The notes beneath the pieces were generated by a model that had not been told where the DNA came from, did not search any database, and worked only from the letters and a program-made list of their open reading frames with translations. Below, piece after piece: positions 58,685 through 64,000 of a DNA stretch of 64,000 bases (position 1 is the first letter of the stretch; each line of letters opens with the position of its first letter). The position numbers and the translations under genes were made by a program. This DNA is from Manis javanica (taxonomy: Eukaryota; Chordata; Mammalia; Pholidota; Manidae): the NCBI RefSeq assembly GCF_040802235.1, contig NC_133163.1:70669501-70733500 (forward strand), written 5' to 3'.

Positions 58685-59049
58685 GTTATGGGTTGAATGT
58701 TTGTGTCCCCTCAAACTCACATGTTGAAGCCCTAACGCCCATTGTAAGGATATTTGGAGATTGGGCCTTGGGGATGTTTTACAGGTTTACATGAGGTCAT
58801 GAAGGTAGATTCCCACAGCAAAAGCAGTGTCTTAGGAAAAGAGGATGAAACTAGAGCTCCTTTTCTCTCTGCTTATGAAGATACACCCAGAAAGTTTTCA
58901 TTTGCAAACAAGGAAATTTCTCAGTAGGAACTTAATCTGTCAACAGCTTTGTCTTGGACTCCCCATTCTCCACAACTGTGAGAAATAAATGTTGTTTAAA
59001 GCCCTTAGTGTATGGTATTTTGTTGCAGCAGCCTGAGCTGATTGAGACA
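58685..59049 (+). repeat. MLT1/MST-like MaLR solo LTR
   Basis: Typical MaLR LTR phrases appear in order: 'gttatgggttgaatgtttgtgtcccctcaaactcacatgttgaagccctaac', 'tacatgaggtcatgaaggtagattcccacagc', 'ttggactccccattctccacaactgtgagaaataaatgttg' (with its AATAAA), and 'gtgtatggtattttgttgcagcagcctgagc'. About 365 bp, a normal length. Noncoding and ancient. Confidence 0.85.
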
Positions 59050-60599
59050 TTCTTAATCCTTAAACATAAAATCAATTTTTTAGCAATTAGGCTTTTCTTT
59101 GAATAACATCATTTCATGTACTCAACTATACCTCCAATTTATACCTATTAGGAAGAGATGTGGAATATGACTATTATCATGGAATGCTAATCCTGATACC
59201 ATATTTTCTACCCTACCCTCGTAGAAAGGATGTAATGTCAATGCAAAATGCCATAAAGTTTTCTATCTCTTTCAACTGCAGAACATTGTAATTTACATGT
59301 AAGGCAGGATACATTTAATGTCCATTTTTTTGGAGGATACTAAAATATTTTTCTTAATTTATATTTAATAACTTTTAACTTATAATTTATTTAGCATGTT
59401 ATTTTCTTTATTTATATTTGAATGTCCATAATATTTCAAATTTAGAAGGAGTCCAACCAACCATTATTATCAATGAACTTGCAAATTAATCAGATGACTT
59501 CAGCTGAATGTAGTAACAGTTTTAATACCTGGGACCAATCTCTATATGATCTTTAAGCAATGCATATATTTTCATAAATGTGCAAATTAAGCTCATTGTG
59601 ATACCTTACATTATCATTATGTGTTCTGTTATAGTCTCACTTGGTCTCTGTAGTCACCCATACTACTCAGAAAGATGCAGGAAAATTAAACATCTACAAG
59701 GAATATAATATGTTAATAATATAAATGAAGAATATTCATTACATTTCTAAGAGATATGAGGCCTTCACAAATAGACATTTTTCAATCTAATATCCCTGAT
59801 ATAATTCATAGTGATTGGTATGTACTAGGTTCTTAATATATTTTCTGAATTGAGGAATTAACTAAAAGTACCAGGCACTTTACAAGACATAAGGTATTAA
59901 AAAATTGAATATACTGAGGGCTCAGTCCTGAAAGAAATTATAATATAGTGAAAGAGTTCATAGATACTGAGAACTAATCAAACTAGTTAGTAATGAAAAT
60001 GAAATGATTTATGCAATTGCTAAACTTAAGTCCACACTTTAAAGCACTAAAATTGTGGGCCTAGAAAGTCTTACCAAAAACTCAGGGCTATCATTTATAA
60101 ACACTGAATATTCAAGCAGTTATTATGTGGGTCTCTGTAATCTGTGGAACTAAAATCACGCAGCAGTGATAGGGTTCCTGACTTAGCCTAGTGCCTGAGC
60201 AGGTTTGTTCTGCTGCCTAACACTGGATGGAATGCTTACTCTGAATCAGATACCAAGTTCTTTCCTATCAACATAATTTGAGTGATAATCTCAAGTTCCT
60301 ACATGTAGGAAGGATTTATTATTGTTTACTTTAGAATTAGGTTAAGGAGAAGCAAGCATTTCAGAAATGGTAGACTTAAGGACCTCTGAAACACTGCTCC
60401 TTTGTAAAAAGACAGACACAGGAAAATTTGTCAAAACCAACTTTTCAGAATTCTGGAAATTAACAAAAAGCTTTCAAAGTCTGAGAAGCATCTATTCAAG
60501 AAAAATGGCTGAATCTCTGTAATAACTTTATGGTGAACTCTGTGAAATTCGTGGTGTTTTAACTTGCCCTTTACATTCTTTTTTTTCTTTTGCCAGCTG
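59050..60599. other. Unassigned noncoding sequence
   Basis: AT-rich, no frame, no repeat family recognised. Confidence 0.5.
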
Positions 60600-61150
60600 T
60601 GTGTAGCCTTAAAAACCAGCAACCAAACAACCCCTGCAAAGGGAAGAATAGATTTGTAATTGCCGTAAAGGCCCTATTCCCAGAGAATCATTGCCATTTC
60701 ATCTGCCTGGTGGCTCCCTGGAAAAACCCCTTTGCAAAGCTTTTAATCATTTGACCTGACTCAGAACTTGTTCAGTGGAAAAACTCTCATGGTGTTTATC
60801 AAAGGCAATCAGCATCAATTATTTAAAACAGAAGCTGTCAGAGTCAGTGATACCAGTTGCCCCAAACAAAGTTACGCAAAATGCTTAAAAGGAAAACATA
60901 TGTTACAAAATGTCCATATGGGGCTTTGATAGACTCCAAATATTACTGGGTTTGTGTTTACAACCCAGAACACCAGGGAGCTCCCTAATTTCTCACTTCT
61001 ACTGGACCTTCAGGAGCTGCAAAAGGTGGAAATTAATGATAATGCTTAATTGTCAACTATGCCCCATCACATAAACAGAGCACCTCTACAAAGGCTGGAA
61101 GACTTATTGACTCAAGCCATTTCAGTGAAAAATCTATCCAGTTATTAGCT
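60600..61150. other. Repeat-free, complex noncoding segment (candidate conserved element)
   Basis: This stretch stands out from its AT-rich surroundings: higher base complexity, no homopolymer runs, no repeat signature and many short transcription-factor-like words (TGACCT near 60754, paired CAAAG steps, CAATTAT-type sites). It has no open frame of note. I cannot test conservation, so enhancer or noncoding conserved status is only a guess from texture. Confidence 0.25.
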
Positions 61151-61559
61151 GAACTCCAAGTTAACTGAAGCAGAGACTTCAGTGGCCACACCTGATAAAG
61201 AATATACACTTCACAGAATTAGTCCAGGAAAATAACTACATCACAAAGAGAAACAACAAAACCATGATAATAAATAGGAATCTGGTTTCCAGAGTTTCAG
61301 CATTTCATGTTGTTTTCTACAAAAAGTTATGAGACTTGAGAAGAAACAAAAAGTATGGCTTATACACAAGAGAGAGAAAAAAAAATACTGGAGCCAATAA
61401 AAACCATCTCTTGGGAATGTCAGACAAATTTTTTAAATCTGCTACTACATCTTTTCAAGAAAGGAAGCCATGTCCGAAGAATTTAAAGAAAGTATGATAA
61501 TTTCTCACTGCATAGAATATATCAAGGAAGAGAAAAATAAATTTTAAAGTACCATATAG

Positions 61560-64000
61560 ACATTCTTTAGTTGAAAAATAAGATGACTGAAATAAAAATT
61601 ACTAGAAATGCTCAAAAGCAGATTTGAGCTGATAGGAGAAGGAATCAATAAACTTAAAGATAGGTCAATTGATATTTCTCAGTTATTTTGGGGGAACACA
61701 AAGAAAAAATAATGCATAAAATTGATTGAGTCTCAGAGAATTATAAGACACTTTTAAGTGTACTAAAATATGCTTAGAGGTAGTCAAGAAAGGGAAAGAG
61801 AAGTAGAAAGAATATTAGAATGAATAAGGGCTGAAAACTTCCAAAATTTGATGAAGGATATTAATCTACACATCTGAGGAGCTCAATCAGTTTCAAATAG
61901 GCTAAACTCAAAGACACACACACCTAAATACATTCTGGTCAAATTGGAAATGATAAAAGACAGAGATAGGATCTTTAAGGCACCAAGCGGAAAAAAAATA
62001 TCATTGTATACTTGGGATTCTCAGCAAGATTAAGAAGCAGACTGCACTAGAAATAGTGGAGGCCAGAAAGCAGTGAGATGAAATATTCAAAGAGCTGAGA
62101 CTGCCAACCAAGAATTCTACACCTACCTTCTGGACACAAACTTTATGTTATTTAAATTAAGTTGCATTAATCTAGGCTAGACTGTTCTAACTTAAGATGT
62201 TACTTTGTAATGTCCAGAGCAACAATTTTAAAAGATACCTCAAAAAATATAAATATGCAAATATTCATATAAAATATAAAAATAAAAAACAAGGAAATTA
62301 ATAGTATAGATAGAAAAGATACCTGTTTAGCACAAAAGTAGATAGTAATGGAAGAACAGAGGGCCAAAGAGGACACAAGACATAGAGAAAACAAATAGAA
62401 TGGCAGATCTAAATCTTACCGTATCAGTAATTATATTAAACATAAATGAATTAAGCACTCCCAACAAAAGGCAAGAACTGGCAAAATGAATTAAAAAAAT
62501 ATTGACCCAACTTTGTCCTATCTATAAAAAGACACACCTTATATACAAAGACACAAAGAGATTGAAAACTAAAAAGTGGAAGAAGATATACCATGCAAAC
62601 AATAGCCAAAAGAGAGATGAAATGGCTATACTAATATCAGATCAAATTAAGACAAAGATTGTTACTAGAGAAAAAGAAAAACATTTTCCAAATAATAAAG
62701 AGGCAAATCATCAAGAAGACATAATAATTACAGGAATACCTTGGAGTTACTGTGGGTTCCATTCTAGACTATCATAATGAAGAGAATATTACAATAAAGT
62801 GAGTCAAATGAATTTTTTGGTTGCCTAGTGCATATAAAAGTTATGTTTACACTATACTATAGTCTATTAAGTATGCAATAGCATTATGTCAAAAATGTAG
62901 ATATCTTAATTTAAAAATACTTTATTGCTAAAAAATGTTAGCTATCATTTCATCTTTCAGTGACTCATAATCACTGATCACATAACAAGCATAATAATAA
63001 AGAAAAGTTTGAAACATTGAGATTTCCAAAATGAAACACAGTGACATGATGTTAACAAATACTTTTGGAAAAATGACACCAATAGACTTGTCTGGTGCAA
63101 GATTGCCAGTATCCTTCAATTTGTAAAAAAAAAAAGCAACACCTGCAAAAGGCAATAAAGTGAAGTACAATAAAATGAGATATGTCTGTTTGAACATATA
63201 TGTGCTTAGTAACAAAGCCCTCAAAGTGCATAAAGGAAAAATTGACATAAGTGAAGGGATAAATAGATAATTCAATAATAATAGTTGGAAACTTCAATAT
63301 CCTACTTTGAATAATGGATATAAAAACTTGGTATAAGATTGATGAGGAAATAGAAAACTTGAACAATTCTATAAGCCAAGTAAACCTAACAGACATCTAT
63401 AGAACACTCTACCCAACAACAGAGGAAAACACATTCTTCACAAGTGCACATAGAACATTCTCCAGTGTAGACCATCTGTTAGGCCATGAAGCAAGCACCA
63501 AACAGTGTAAAATGTTATAAATTGTACAAAGTTAAAATGGTAGAAATTATGAAATGTTCTCTTGTCAAAATGAAATCAACTTGGAAATGATAGAGGCAAA
63601 TTAGAATATTTCACAAATATGTGGAAATTAAGTAATTCTCTCTTAAATTTCCAATGGTTGAAGAAGAAATAAAATGGGAATTAGGAAATACTTTGAGAAG
63701 GGTGAAGATGAACACACAACATGCCAAAACTTAAGGAAGGAAGTTAAATCTGTAAATAGAAATTTATATTTATGAATACCTCTGAATAAAAAAAAAGATA
63801 TGTAATAAAATTAACCTTCCACAATAATAAAATAGTAAAATGAGCAAAGTAATCCCAAACCAAGGACAAGGAAGGAAATAATAAAAAGTAAAGTGGGAAT
63901 AAATTAAATAGAGAATAGGAAAAATTAGAGAAAGACAGAATCAAAAGTTGGTTCACTAAACTTTCATTTAACTAAACTAAAAAGAGAGAGAAAATAATCA
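61560..64000 (+). mobile_element. Old LINE-1 (5' part to endonuclease), interrupted
   Basis: 61700-62120 matches L1 5'/ORF1-region style ('gaagagctgagactgccaaccaagaattctacacctacc'), and 62400-62730 plus 63200-63500 match the ORF2 endonuclease region. A decayed 68-codon frame at 63314-63520 keeps LTDIYRTL, a TAH/SAH-type segment and DHLLGH, as in the L1 endonuclease. Stops and frameshifts are frequent, so it is inactive. It is split by a DNA transposon at 62731-63190 and runs off the window. Confidence 0.75.
62731..63190 (+). mobile_element. Tigger-type (TcMar) nonautonomous DNA transposon
   Basis: Starts CAGGAATACCTTGGAG and ends with the reverse-complementary style GAGATATGTCTG. In between are the well-known Tigger phrases 'gaattttttggttgcctagtgcatataaaagttatgtttacactatactatagtctattaag' and 'atactttattgctaaaaaatg'. 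At 460 bp it is an internally deleted, transposase-less copy. TA precedes the left end, as expected for this superfamily. It sits inside an L1 endonuclease region, so it is younger than that L1. Confidence 0.88.

Noticed and set aside
1-64000. CRISPR arrays, riboswitches, operons or bacterial mobile elements
   Set aside because: The window is mammalian; no regularly spaced repeats or prokaryotic gene layout are present.

Overview
The window is nuclear DNA of a placental mammal: AT-rich, no operons, and filled with mammalian interspersed repeats (MIR, L2, MER5-like and Tigger DNA transposons, MLT-type LTRs, several ages of LINE-1, endogenous retroviruses). I found no host protein-coding exon, tRNA, rRNA or CpG-island promoter. 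It reads as intergenic or deep intronic sequence. No Alu, B1/B2, CAN-SINE or other lineage-specific tRNA/7SL SINE is visible. That absence, plus my recollection of the repeat ending in a GAGAG-ATGCC-CTCTC hairpin, makes me lean to a pangolin (Pholidota); this is an impression, not a demonstrated assignment.

Layout. 0-3 kb: an old L1 (minus) with a young 5'-truncated L1 nested in it. 3.6-6.9 kb: MER5-like DNA transposon, an ERVL-type LTR interrupted by a class I solo LTR, a further LTR and a pair of ~125-bp direct repeats. 8.2-8.7 kb: another young L1 3' end. 11.18-14.18 kb: a very young betaretrovirus/IAP-like provirus (minus) with two 334-bp LTRs that look identical, a 6-bp target duplication, an open gag 5' part and a large internal deletion to the end of env. 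18.0-20.0 kb: a second, older two-LTR element with 5-bp duplications; a related solo LTR is at 24.2 kb. 20.8-21.9 kb: two small retrocopies of a composite element. 24.7-37.7 kb: mostly unique sequence with old MIR/L2/L1 fragments. 37.72-48.06 kb: a 10.3-kb block (minus) holding a nearly full-length but broken L1 (6.0 kb), its ~1.8-kb extra 3' tail, then a second truncated L1 3' end with a second copy of the same tail. 50.5-53.3 kb: old L1 pieces. 54.4 kb: one more tail copy. 58.7 kb: MLT1-like LTR. 61.5-64 kb: old L1 (plus) split by a Tigger-type transposon.

The most interesting object is the composite L1. Downstream of the normal L1 3' UTR it carries ~1.8 kb derived from a retrovirus: an integrase C-terminal remnant, an envelope transmembrane-subunit remnant, a purine tract, and 323 nt of LTR that stop at a poly(A) site (U3-R without U5). 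The same order occurs twice. Three further copies (two tail-only, one L1 3' UTR joined to the last 17 nt of the tail) show that the tail moves as an L1 3' end; two of these three have clean target-site duplications. It looks like an L1 lineage that borrowed its 3' end from a retroviral transcript.
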